Assembly (NCBI RefSeq): GCF_018127925.1
Contig: NZ_CP072347.1
Span: 808,501-872,500, forward strand
From: Prevotella melaninogenica
GTDB taxonomy: Bacteria; Bacteroidota; Bacteroidia; Bacteroidales; Bacteroidaceae
Reading direction: 5' to 3'
DNA: 64,000 nucleotides
Each line of letters starts with the position of its first letter. Position 1 is the stretch's first letter. Under the pieces are notes generated by a model, which had not been told where the DNA came from, did no database searches, and worked only from the letters and a program-made list of their open reading frames with translations. Made by a program: the position numbers and the translations under genes. Shown here piece after piece: positions 26,391 through 33,450 of the stretch.

Positions 26391-27122
26391 ATGGGTAGAG
26401 CATTTGAATATCGCAAAGCAAGTAAGCTCAAGAGATGGGGTCATATGGCCCGTACGTTCACAAAGTTAGGTAAAGAAATCGCTATTGCTGTTAAGGCAGG
26501 TGGTCCTGAGCCTGAGAACAACCCACGCCTTCGTGCGATTATAGCAACATGTAAGCGTGAGAACATGCCGAAGGACAATATCCAGCGCGCTATTAAGAAC
26601 GCAATGGGTAAAGACACCAGCGACTACAAGGAGGTAACATACGAGGGGTATGGTCCTCACGGAATTGCTGTGTTCGTTGAGACATTGACCGACAATACCA
26701 CACGTACTGTAGGTGATGTTCGTTCAATCTTCAACAAGTTCAATGGTAATCTTGGTACACAGGGTTCTCTCAGCTTCCTTTTTGACCATAAGGCAGTCTT
26801 CACTTTTAAGAAGAAGGACGGCTTGGATATGGAAGAGTTGATTCTCGACTTGATTGACTATGGTGTTGAGGACGAATTCGATGAGGATGAGGAAGAGAAC
26901 GAAATCACAATCTATGGTGAGCCAACAAGCTTTGGTGAGATTCAGAAACACTTAGAGGACAATGGCTTCGAGATTACTTCTGCTGAGTTCACTCGTATTC
27001 CTAACGACTTGAAGGACGTAACACCTGAAGAGCGTGAGACTATCGATAAGATGGTTGAGCGTTTGGAAGACTTCGACGACGTGCAGAATGTTTATACTAA
27101 CATGAAGCCAGCAGAGGACTAA
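26391..27122 (+). CDS. yebC: YebC/PmpR family protein (TACO1-like)
   Basis: A 243-residue member of the YebC/PmpR/TACO1 family. The N-terminus has MGRAFEYRKASKLKRWGHMARTF, a Bacteroidetes variant of the usual start. Then come family motifs GGPEPENNPRLRAII, MPKDNIQRAIK, YEGYGPHGIAV and TDNTTRTVGDVRSIFNKFNG. An acidic insert EDEFDEDEEENE lies in the second half. Members are annotated as transcriptional regulators, while some are now known to help ribosomes through difficult sequences such as proline stretches. Placement in a pheT operon fits a translation role. Confidence 0.93.
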   Translation: MGRAFEYRKASKLKRWGHMARTFTKLGKEIAIAVKAGGPEPENNPRLRAIIATCKRENMPKDNIQRAIKNAMGKDTSDYKEVTYEGYGPHGIAVFVETLTDNTTRTVGDVRSIFNKFNGNLGTQGSLSFLFDHKAVFTFKKKDGLDMEELILDLIDYGVEDEFDEDEEENEITIYGEPTSFGEIQKHLEDNGFEITSAEFTRIPNDLKDVTPEERETIDKMVERLEDFDDVQNVYTNMKPAED

Positions 27123-27178
27123 TTTCGTTCCTCTATGCGCCTATATATAATAAGGTGTAATTGATTTTAAGAATATAG

Positions 27179-27301
27179 AAAGAGACTATTTCAAAGATGT
27201 AGTCAGGACTTTTCTTGGGAAATTAAACTTATATTTCCCAATAAAGTGCTACTGACAGATACACAAATCATGTGTTTCTACATTTTTGATATAGTCTCTT
27301 T
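27179..27301. repeat. 123-bp nested inverted-repeat element
   Basis: Imperfect ~24-bp terminal inverted repeats (AAAGAGACTATTTCAAAGAT at the left, matching the right end on the other strand). They enclose TTGGGAAA..TTTCCCAA and a GTCAG/CTGAC pair, giving a cloverleaf-like fold. It is followed by a T-rich run, so it may terminate yebC. Confidence 0.6.
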
Positions 27302-27403
27302 TTGTTTCTTGTTTGTTGGCGTTTCTACTCCTATTGTTATCCTATAGAAAGATAATAAAAGTCGGTTTTGTTGTAATTTTTCATAACTTTGTTTTTTAAA
27401 CAT

Positions 27404-27499
27404 GCTCTTTTGGCTTCTAAAAGACGCCTAATTGACTTGCAAAAGGTGCTCTTTTGAAGTCTAACTAACGCCCTTTTGAAGTCTAACTAAGCATCTTTT
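27404..27499 (+). repeat. 22-bp tandem array, GCCCTTTTGAAGTC family, copy 1
   Basis: Four exact 22-bp steps start at 27404, 27426, 27448 and 27470 (the last two differ at only two or three bases), with a partial fifth unit CATCTTTT. The same order of units occurs at 60244 and, inverted, at 44160-44269. Confidence 0.85.
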
Positions 27500-27778
27500 A
27501 TAAAGTAACTTTGTAACCTATTGATATCGTGTAAGTTGCAAAGGCACGAGAAATAGCGCTAATATATGACTTTTATAGGTGATTTGCAGTCTATTATGTA
27601 AATATATTTCAATTGTTTAGTACGCTTTTCAAATAAGAAAATAAGTATAAAAAGATGAAAAACTAAAATCAACTTTGAATTCTTTTATTCGAAGATAAAA
27701 AAGGAATATTTCTCCTCTTTTTGTTTACTGAGCATATTTTTCTTGCACAAAGTTTTTGTGAATGTGCAGGAATTTATT

Positions 27779-27786
27779 TAACTTTG
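27779..27786 (+). promoter_or_regulatory. promoter -7 box for the acyl-CoA ligase gene
   Basis: TAACTTTG followed by C, 23 bp before ATG 27810. Confidence 0.6.
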
Positions 27787-27809
27787 CACGCAAATCATAC
27801 TTTTGTGCA

Positions 27810-29474
27810 ATGGATTCTATTAAAAGTTTCAACGCGTGTATAGAAAAGAGTATCAAGGATAACTGGGATAAAGATGCTCTGACGGATTATCTTGGCGCTA
27901 CACTTCAATACCATGATGTAGCTCGCAAAATAGAGAAATTACATATTCTTTTTGAGAATAGTGGTTTGAAGAAAGGTGATAAGGTTGCTCTTTGTGGAAG
28001 AAACTCTTCGTCATGGGCAGTTGCATTCTTTGCAACGCTTTCTTATGGAGCTGTAGCAGTACCTGTTCAGCATGAGTTCAAGCCAGAGCAGATTTACAAT
28101 ATTGTTAATCACTCTGAATCAAAACTCCTCTTTGTAGGTGATGTTGTGGCAACAACTATTGATGGAGAACAGATGCCTCAGTTGGAAGGTATAATATATT
28201 TACCAGACTTCTCATTGATTCTTTCTCGTTCAGAATCATTGACAAATGCTCGTGAAAACTTGAATGCACTCTTTGGAAAGAAGTATCCAAAGTTCTTCCG
28301 TGCGGAGGATGTAAATTATTTCAAAGACGAGGCTGACGACCTTGCACTGATTAATTATACCAGCGGAACAACTGGTTTTTCAAAGGGTGTGATGCTCAGT
28401 TATCGTTCTGTGCGTAGTAATCTTGCTTGGGCAACAGCCGATTTGAAACCACATATTAAGCCTGGTAGTAAAGTTCTTTGTATGCTTCCAATGGCTCACA
28501 TGTATGGAATGATTTGTGAGTTTATCTGCCAGTTTAGCTTTGGTAGTCATCTATATTTCCTTACACGACTGCCGAGTCCTTCTTTGATTGCTCAGGCTTG
28601 TACAGATATTCGTCCTGCTATTATTATTGCAGTACCAATGGTTGTTGAGAAGATTATTCGTAAGAATGTCTTTCCAAAGGTACAAAGTACAGCAACTCGT
28701 ATGCTGCTGAAGATGCCTGTTGTTAGCAAGAAGGTGAAGGAAAGAATCAGTGCGATTGTTATGGAAGCCTTTGGTGGCAATGCGTATGAACTTGTTACCG
28801 GCGGAGCTGCTCTTAACAAGGAGATTGAAGACTTCTTGGTAAGTATTAATTTCCCTGTGACCAGTGGTTATGGAGCAACGGAATGTGGTCCGATGGTAAC
28901 TTATAGTGATTACAAAGACTTTGTTCCAGGCTCTTGTGGTACACCTGTCTTGAATATGGAGGTAAAGATTGTCAGTCCTGATCCTGCAAATGTTCCTGGT
29001 GAGGTTATTACCAGAGGAGAGAACGTGATGCTTGGTTATTATAAGAATGAGGAGGCTACTAAAGAAGTTCTTGATAAGGACGGTTGGTATCATACGGGTG
29101 ATCTTGGAACGATGAGTGCTGATGGTCATCTCTTTATTCGCGGACGTATAAAGAATATGCTTTTAGGCTCTAACGGTCAGAATGTCTATCCAGAAGAGAT
29201 TGAAGACAAGCTAAACTCTATGTCTATGGTGAGTGAGTGTATTGTTGTTCAGCGTGGTGACAAGATTGTTGGCTTGGTCTATCCTGATTTTGATGAGGCA
29301 AAAGAGATGGGCTTCTCACAATCAGATTTGCAAGAAATTATGGAGCAGAACCGTCTGGAACTGAACAATATGTTGCCATCTTTCTGCCACCTCTCGGCAA
29401 TAGAGTTGCGTGATGAGGAGTTTGCCAAGACTCCGAAGAAGAGTATTAAGCGTTATCTCTATCAGGAAAAATAA
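27810..29474 (+). CDS. fadD: AMP-binding long-chain fatty acid-CoA ligase
   Basis: A 554-residue adenylate-forming enzyme that activates a carboxylic acid, probably a long-chain fatty acid, to the acyl-adenylate and acyl-CoA. Signatures are the AMP-binding P-loop NYTSGTTGFSKGVML, LPMAHMYGM, the SGYGATECGPMVTYS adenine-binding loop, the WYHTGDLG motif and the C-terminal NMLLGSNGQNVYPEEIE hinge with KTPKKSIKRYLY near the end. Length is compact, typical of Bacteroidetes homologues. The start MDSIKSF (27810) is 16 codons into the open frame and directly downstream of the promoter box. It stands alone, so its physiological partner genes are unclear; membrane lipid remodelling or exogenous fatty acid use are possible. 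Confidence 0.85.
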   Translation: MDSIKSFNACIEKSIKDNWDKDALTDYLGATLQYHDVARKIEKLHILFENSGLKKGDKVALCGRNSSSWAVAFFATLSYGAVAVPVQHEFKPEQIYNIVNHSESKLLFVGDVVATTIDGEQMPQLEGIIYLPDFSLILSRSESLTNARENLNALFGKKYPKFFRAEDVNYFKDEADDLALINYTSGTTGFSKGVMLSYRSVRSNLAWATADLKPHIKPGSKVLCMLPMAHMYGMICEFICQFSFGSHLYFLTRLPSPSLIAQACTDIRPAIIIAVPMVVEKIIRKNVFPKVQSTATRMLLKMPVVSKKVKERISAIVMEAFGGNAYELVTGGAALNKEIEDFLVSINFPVTSGYGATECGPMVTYSDYKDFVPGSCGTPVLNMEVKIVSPDPANVPGEVITRGENVMLGYYKNEEATKEVLDKDGWYHTGDLGTMSADGHLFIRGRIKNMLLGSNGQNVYPEEIEDKLNSMSMVSECIVVQRGDKIVGLVYPDFDEAKEMGFSQSDLQEIMEQNRLELNNMLPSFCHLSAIELRDEEFAKTPKKSIKRYLYQEK

Positions 29475-29571
29475 GCGTAAGGAACGTTTGAAAAAGTATG
29501 TGCTAAAGCTTATTTTTCTTCTTACAAAACAAATAACCTCCGTATAAACCTTTTCCTAAGATAGAATAAGA

Positions 29572-29689
29572 GGATGTATCAAAATGCAAATACCATTTTG
29601 ATAATCTTACAGTTTGAAACAATCCAATAAAAAATAACCATTTCTGTACTCGATTTTGAGTAAAGAAATTGTCTTTCCTTTGGGCCTTC
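29572..29689 (-). repeat. dispersed ~176-bp element, truncated copy A
   Basis: It matches the left ~118 bp of the copy at 33251-33426 (GTATCAAAATGCAAATACC, then the hairpin core TTTCTGTACTCGATTTTGAG). The right end with its TTTGCATTTTGACACACCC terminus is missing. Confidence 0.7.
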
Positions 29690-29734
29690 AGCAATTTGGA
29701 GTGATACCTTTTGAGATTAGAACTTTTGAAGATA

Positions 29735-30011
29735 GGTCACACAGAGAAATGGAGAGCACAGAGGTTTTATATAGCAGCAATCGTTAGGCACAGAGGCACC
29801 GTTGGTGCGTGTAGAAACAGAGGATATTTGCGAGTTTTATTAATGTTTTTGTCTATTTCATTACAAAGCAGTGGTTTGCAAGATCTCTTAAAACGTTTTT
29901 TACCAAAGCTATCAGCAACACGTACACTACACCTCTGTCGCTCTTTGCGCCTTCGGCACTTCCGTGATATTGTCTGCTTTCACCTCCGTATTCTCCCCCT
30001 CTCTGTGTGCC
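29735..30011. repeat. 277-bp element with imperfect inverted ends
   Basis: The left end GGTCACACAGAGAAATGGAG and the right end, read on the other strand, GGCACACAGAGAGGGGGAGA pair over about 30 bp. CACAGAG/CTCTGTG motifs recur inside. A 128-codon reading frame across it lacks any recognisable protein character. It could be an old nonautonomous element. Confidence 0.4.
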
Positions 30012-30095
30012 TTTTATATGTAGTAGGCTTACTTTGTCACTCCATATTTCGGAAGAACCAAACTTTTATTTCAAGTTCAACCACTATTAAATGGT

Positions 30096-30140
30096 AAGAG
30101 CCGTATCAAACTCAAACGTAGAGTTAGATATGGCTCTTTT
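30096..30140. terminator. bidirectional intrinsic terminator
   Basis: AAGAGCC-TAT-AACTC pairs with GAGTT-ATA-GGCTCTT and T/A runs lie on both sides. It lies between the convergent acyl-CoA ligase and HU-like gene 2. Confidence 0.8.
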
Positions 30141-30276
30141 ATGTTTAGTAACCTCCTTATGATTTGAAAAATCAAGGAGTAAACTACTCATCGGGGATTC
30201 TGTTATTTACTCCGTCTCTTTTGGAGAGGCTTTTAGGAATTAAGTTCCCTCCCCTACTGGGGTGGGGGGCTAGGCG

Positions 30277-30728
30277 TTATCCCACCTCTGGTCTTCCGCC
30301 TCCCTCTTGCTTCTTTTTTTCTTTCTCCTTTTCTTCCTTCCACTCCTCCCAGTGAATAGAATCAGAAACCAATGAACGGGTAGCAACCTTGTTGCTCTGT
30401 GTGCGCGAAGTCTCGGAATGAAACGGACACGGACATTCTTTATCTGCTTTGCCGTTACTTCTTCCGGCTTCGCGATTCCCTTGTCGGCATTGATGGTGTA
30501 GTAAAACGTACCTACGCCTTCCAACTTCACCGTGCGACCCTCGGCCATAAAAGCAGCCATAACGACACCTAAGTCTTTCAACACCGCATACGTGTCACCA
30601 CGACTCACGGTCGAAATCAATGCCAATCGATCAGCCACTTGGTCGGTTGTTACGGGCTTCCCCACGACTACTACCTGTGGATACCACAAACCTGTAATTT
30701 TCTTCTTCACTTTCTTAAAAAAAGCCAT
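30277..30728 (-). CDS. HU-family DNA-binding protein, cassette 2, probable frameshift
   Basis: The first ~103 residues, MAFFKKVKKKITGLWYPQVV through NVRVRFIP, form a normal Bacteroidetes HU-like domain with SRGDTYAVLKDLG and LEGVGTFYYTI. After FIP the open frame continues as an unlikely RLRAHRATRLLPVHW and ends at 30270. The frame shifted by one base instead reads ETSRTQSNKVATRSL and finishes with KEEKEKEKKKQEGGGRPEVG and a stop at 30277. That is the same kind of Lys/Glu-GGG-P-G tail as in the two other cassette HU proteins. A single missing base at 30412-30416 (CCGAG for CCGGAG on the minus strand) explains this. It is either a sequencing error or a real lesion in the tail; the DNA-binding core is intact. 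Coordinates follow the repaired frame. Confidence 0.72.
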
Positions 30729-30804
30729 AGTTTCAAACTTTTAAAGATTAATAAATAGATTTATAATAAACGATGTATAAATTATTTTCAAGTAACAGTC
30801 TATC

Positions 30805-30892
30805 TCGGTCCGTTACAGAGGGTACCTCGGTCCTATACTGAGGTACCCTTAGTCCTATACCGAGGGGGGCTTAGTCCTATACCGAGATACCC
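30805..30892. repeat. 22-bp tandem array in the cassette 2 spacer
   Basis: Four 22-bp units start at 30805, 30827, 30849 and 30871, with core TCGGTCCTATAC(C/T)GAGGTACCC. Adjacent units form a GGGTACCTCGGT..ACTGAGGTACCC hairpin. It is located between lipoprotein 2 and HU-like gene 2. Confidence 0.85.
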
Positions 30893-31018
30893 TCTTCTAT
30901 AATGCGTTGACTATCAATTGGTTGCAAGAGGTTTACTTTTTACCCCTTTTTGTCATGTTTTTTCGCATTAATCCTCGCCTTTTAGAGGTAGACACCTGTA
31001 AAAGGGCAAGCGCACGGA

Positions 31019-31200
31019 CTACTCGAACCCGTCGACCCTATTCCCGACGTTGCGGTTGGTGTTTTCCACGTAGACGTAACCACTGAAGATGTCCAGGCAG
31101 TACGCGCTGTAGCTGTTCCCCGGGTAAGCACTTGACGACCAATAGCTGCCGCTGAGGGCAACGTTGTACAGCTGACCAGTGGTGTTGTAGTGACCCAAGG
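31019..31200 (-). other. candidate variable region of a diversity-generating retroelement, cassette 2
   Basis: Partner of 20161-20340. Differences sit in NNC codons while the flanking codons are frozen. A hairpin (GCCCTTTTA..TAAAAGGCG) follows directly after the stop at about 30978-31008. No template repeat or reverse transcriptase gene is present in the window. Confidence 0.6.
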
Positions 31201-32596
31201 CGGGCAGGTAGAAGTAATTGTTTGCATCGGCTGCGGAAGGAAGAGTATGAGATGGGGTCCCGCTGTAACTGTTGCTATTTGTGCGCCAATCAGTACCGTC
31301 GTAGGCTTTGTTTGCTTTGAATCCGCTTATCTGTGACTTTTTCTTAAACCACATGCCACCTTTATATAAATGACCCATAGTTGTCCATAATTCGTCCTTG
31401 TCCCAACGGGGGTCACCACTTGCGGCGTACCACGTCATCTCGTTCACGTTGGGGAGAGTGGCGCATGTCTGGGTAGCGTCGAATCTAACACCTGTACCGC
31501 CGCCCTCGCGGTACCAACGAGAGTCAGTGTTGCTCTTGGCGTAGTTGCCGTTACCGGCAACGTTTAACACTGGCTGGTCTTTATTGGCTGACCACCATTC
31601 GTGCCCCTTCCAGTATTGTTCCTGAGCATCCCACATATAATAATGGTCGCCATCGTAATCATGTGGGTCAAGATTAGCAGTTATATCATGGATCGAACCT
31701 GCCGTACAATTAAGCGTAACGATCTTTGATACTGTTCCTTCAATCGGTCCCTTAGGGTTATCTGTTGTATTGCGAAGCCAGTAACGAATACGGAATTTAT
31801 GTGTACCTGGGGCTACGACAGCATAGGTTGCATTCTTGCTCATATCATCAGCAGAGTTATCTATATCAAAGCCTGAACCTGTTCTTACAGTAATTGTCTT
31901 TGAACCGCCTGAGGCAAGGGTGAGAGCTCCATTGGCAGCTATGTTGTAAGTACCGGCAATATCGTCGTCGCTCATAATCTCAACCTTAATCAACTTACTG
32001 CGATTTACGTATGGATTACTAGACCGAGGAATAAAACAGAGATAAGAAGCCTTATGATTAAGGGTGAATGCATAATCACTACCAGATTTGTTACCTGTAG
32101 CAATTCCGCAATCGCCCGATTCGCCTGCATGGTCAAAGTTGTTTGGGGCAGACTGTGTTTGTGCTGCCTTTATCTCTACTTGTGGTTGCGTACCAACAGT
32201 CGTGTTTGTATATAAAACATCGTGTGAAAGACCGGTATATGTGCCCGAAAGAGCAAACTTAGCAAATGATGGGTTTGCTGCGGAAGGGATAGTCGTCGTT
32301 GTGCTCTGCTGCCAATTTCCTCCATCGTCCTTTACCCATATCTTGTCCGTGCTACTCCAATTTACGGAAGCACCTGCGCCTTTTGTGTGGTTAAGGATGG
32401 CTGTACGTGTTGTTGTCTCTGGTTGGGAAGTACCTGTAAATACGGTTGTACCCGCTGGGATGTTATCTTTCTTCTGCTTTTCATCCTGTGCAACGTCATC
32501 ATTTGCACAGCTGGCAGCAAACAATAAAGCAGCGAAGCCGTAACATATACCTCGCATTACTGAACCGATAGTCGTTCTCTTCATAAACTTATTCAT
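31019..32596 (-). CDS. fimbrillin-like lipoprotein with variable C-type-lectin-like C-terminus, cassette 2
   Basis: A 525-residue paralogue of the cassette 1 lipoprotein. The signal peptide and lipobox LLFAASC (Cys30) and the fimbrillin-like body are nearly identical, including TTRTAILNHTKG, VNWSSTDKIWVKDDGG and SMSDDIAGTYNI-type segments. From about residue 330 (YYMWDAQEQYWKGHEW) the sequences diverge, keeping NEMTWY, GDPRWD, LWTTMGHLYKGG and NNYFYLPALG. The C-terminus SGSYWSSSAYPG..SAYCLDIFSGYVYVENTNRNVGNRVDGFE carries different residues at the exposed-type positions. I infer the same surface-binding role with another specificity. It lies in inverted orientation to cassette 1, about 11 kb apart. 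Confidence 0.8.
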   Translation of the reverse strand: MNKFMKRTTIGSVMRGICYGFAALLFAASCANDDVAQDEKQKKDNIPAGTTVFTGTSQPETTTRTAILNHTKGAGASVNWSSTDKIWVKDDGGNWQQSTTTTIPSAANPSFAKFALSGTYTGLSHDVLYTNTTVGTQPQVEIKAAQTQSAPNNFDHAGESGDCGIATGNKSGSDYAFTLNHKASYLCFIPRSSNPYVNRSKLIKVEIMSDDDIAGTYNIAANGALTLASGGSKTITVRTGSGFDIDNSADDMSKNATYAVVAPGTHKFRIRYWLRNTTDNPKGPIEGTVSKIVTLNCTAGSIHDITANLDPHDYDGDHYYMWDAQEQYWKGHEWWSANKDQPVLNVAGNGNYAKSNTDSRWYREGGGTGVRFDATQTCATLPNVNEMTWYAASGDPRWDKDELWTTMGHLYKGGMWFKKKSQISGFKANKAYDGTDWRTNSNSYSGTPSHTLPSAADANNYFYLPALGHYNTTGQLYNVALSGSYWSSSAYPGNSYSAYCLDIFSGYVYVENTNRNVGNRVDGFE

Positions 32597-32619
32597 TGTC
32601 TTTTCCTTTCTGATAATTC

Positions 32620-32820
32620 TTAATAGTTTTCTGTACTATCCCAAGAAGTCTCTTCTTGGTCTTCTCCTTCATTAAAAAAGTTGTGCTTGGCATCGCCCAC
32701 TGTTGTACCAGATTGAATAGTTCCTGCATTACCACTGGCATGAACCAATAGGGCTTCTGTCTCCGTACAAACAATGTTGCACTGGGGCTTTTGATAAATC
32801 TTTCTTTCAATTACTATCAT
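32620..32820 (-). CDS. small Cys/Gly/Glu-rich peptide, cassette 2
   Basis: A 66-residue peptide almost identical to the cassette 1 peptide: ERKIYQKPQCNIVCTETEALL, then ASGNAGTIQSGTTVGDAKH and the acidic tail EGEDQEETSWDSTENY. The only length change is the loss of a glutamate in the E-run. It has no signal peptide or membrane segment. It lies 23 bp before lipoprotein 2 and after the conserved leader. Two cysteines and the acidic Trp-containing tail are kept. Function is unknown; conservation of the whole peptide across cassettes supports it being translated. Confidence 0.7.
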   Translation of the reverse strand: MIVIERKIYQKPQCNIVCTETEALLVHASGNAGTIQSGTTVGDAKHNFFNEGEDQEETSWDSTENY

Positions 32821-33170
32821 TTCGTTTAATTTTTAGGGGAAACGCAGTCAGCGCATCCTGTTTGGTTATTAATCAAAATAGCTGTTATTTCGTTCTTATT
32901 TTGCTCTAAACGGAGTTCACAAAAGGGCATAAAAAAGCGAACAAAGGAAACTCCTAGAAGTCCTTTGTTTACAGGGGTTACGCCACGCTTCGCGCGCGCG
33001 TAGGATGGAAGAAAAAAAGTATGATTAAACGCTAGTAGCGCCTGTGTGTGTGTGTGTTAGCAAATTATTTGGATTGACCAAGGATAAAGTGCAAAAAGAT
33101 GCAAAGAATTGGATAATTCTTTGCAGTACGTTGTTGCCTTGATATGTCGTTGCTAACTGTTTCACGGCGG
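32821..33170 (-). ncRNA. conserved structured leader RNA, cassette 2
   Basis: It has the same layout as the cassette 1 leader. The first hairpin is GCAAAGAATT-ATCC-AATTCTTTGC (33101-33124) followed by a T run, with changes on both arms relative to cassettes 1 and 3. The (AC) tract has only 7 repeats (33043-33057). The CG block and the second terminator-like hairpin are also present. Confidence 0.65.
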
Positions 33171-33178
33171 CAAAGGTA
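33171..33178 (-). promoter_or_regulatory. promoter -7 box, cassette 2
   Basis: TACCTTTG on the minus strand followed by CCGCCGTGAAACA, as in the other cassettes. The 33179-33250 stretch upstream is AT-rich. Confidence 0.65.
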
Positions 33179-33250
33179 AGGCTTTCTTTTAATTCAGCCA
33201 AATAATCTTGATAGAAATCTTTGTTTCATCTTAAATTACTATGAAAAAGT

Positions 33251-33426
33251 GGGTGTGTCAAAATGCAAATACCATTTTGATAATCTTACGGTTTGAAACA
33301 ATTCATTAAAAAAGACCATTTCTGTACTCGATTTTGAGTAAAGAAATGGTCTTTTCTTTGCCTTTAGAAGAAGCCTACTTATAAATTGAAGGTTGTCAAG
33401 TTATTAATTTGCATTTTGACACACCC
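33251..33426 (-). repeat. dispersed ~176-bp element, copy B
   Basis: Complete copy with termini GGGTGTGTCAAAATGCAAAT and the exact inverse at the other end. It contains an inner hairpin GACCATTTCTgTACTCG / CGAGTaAAGAAATGGTC-type followed by T-rich sequence. It is inverted relative to copies C, D and E. Confidence 0.85.
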
Positions 33427-33450
33427 TCTTTATTTGTTCAAGAGTTTGTG

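Noticed and set aside
29711-30097. 128-codon open frame after the acyl-CoA ligase gene
   Set aside because: It covers the inverted-repeat element at 29735-30011, starts without a promoter or ribosome site, and has a Leu/Arg/Ser-rich composition typical of a noncoding palindrome.
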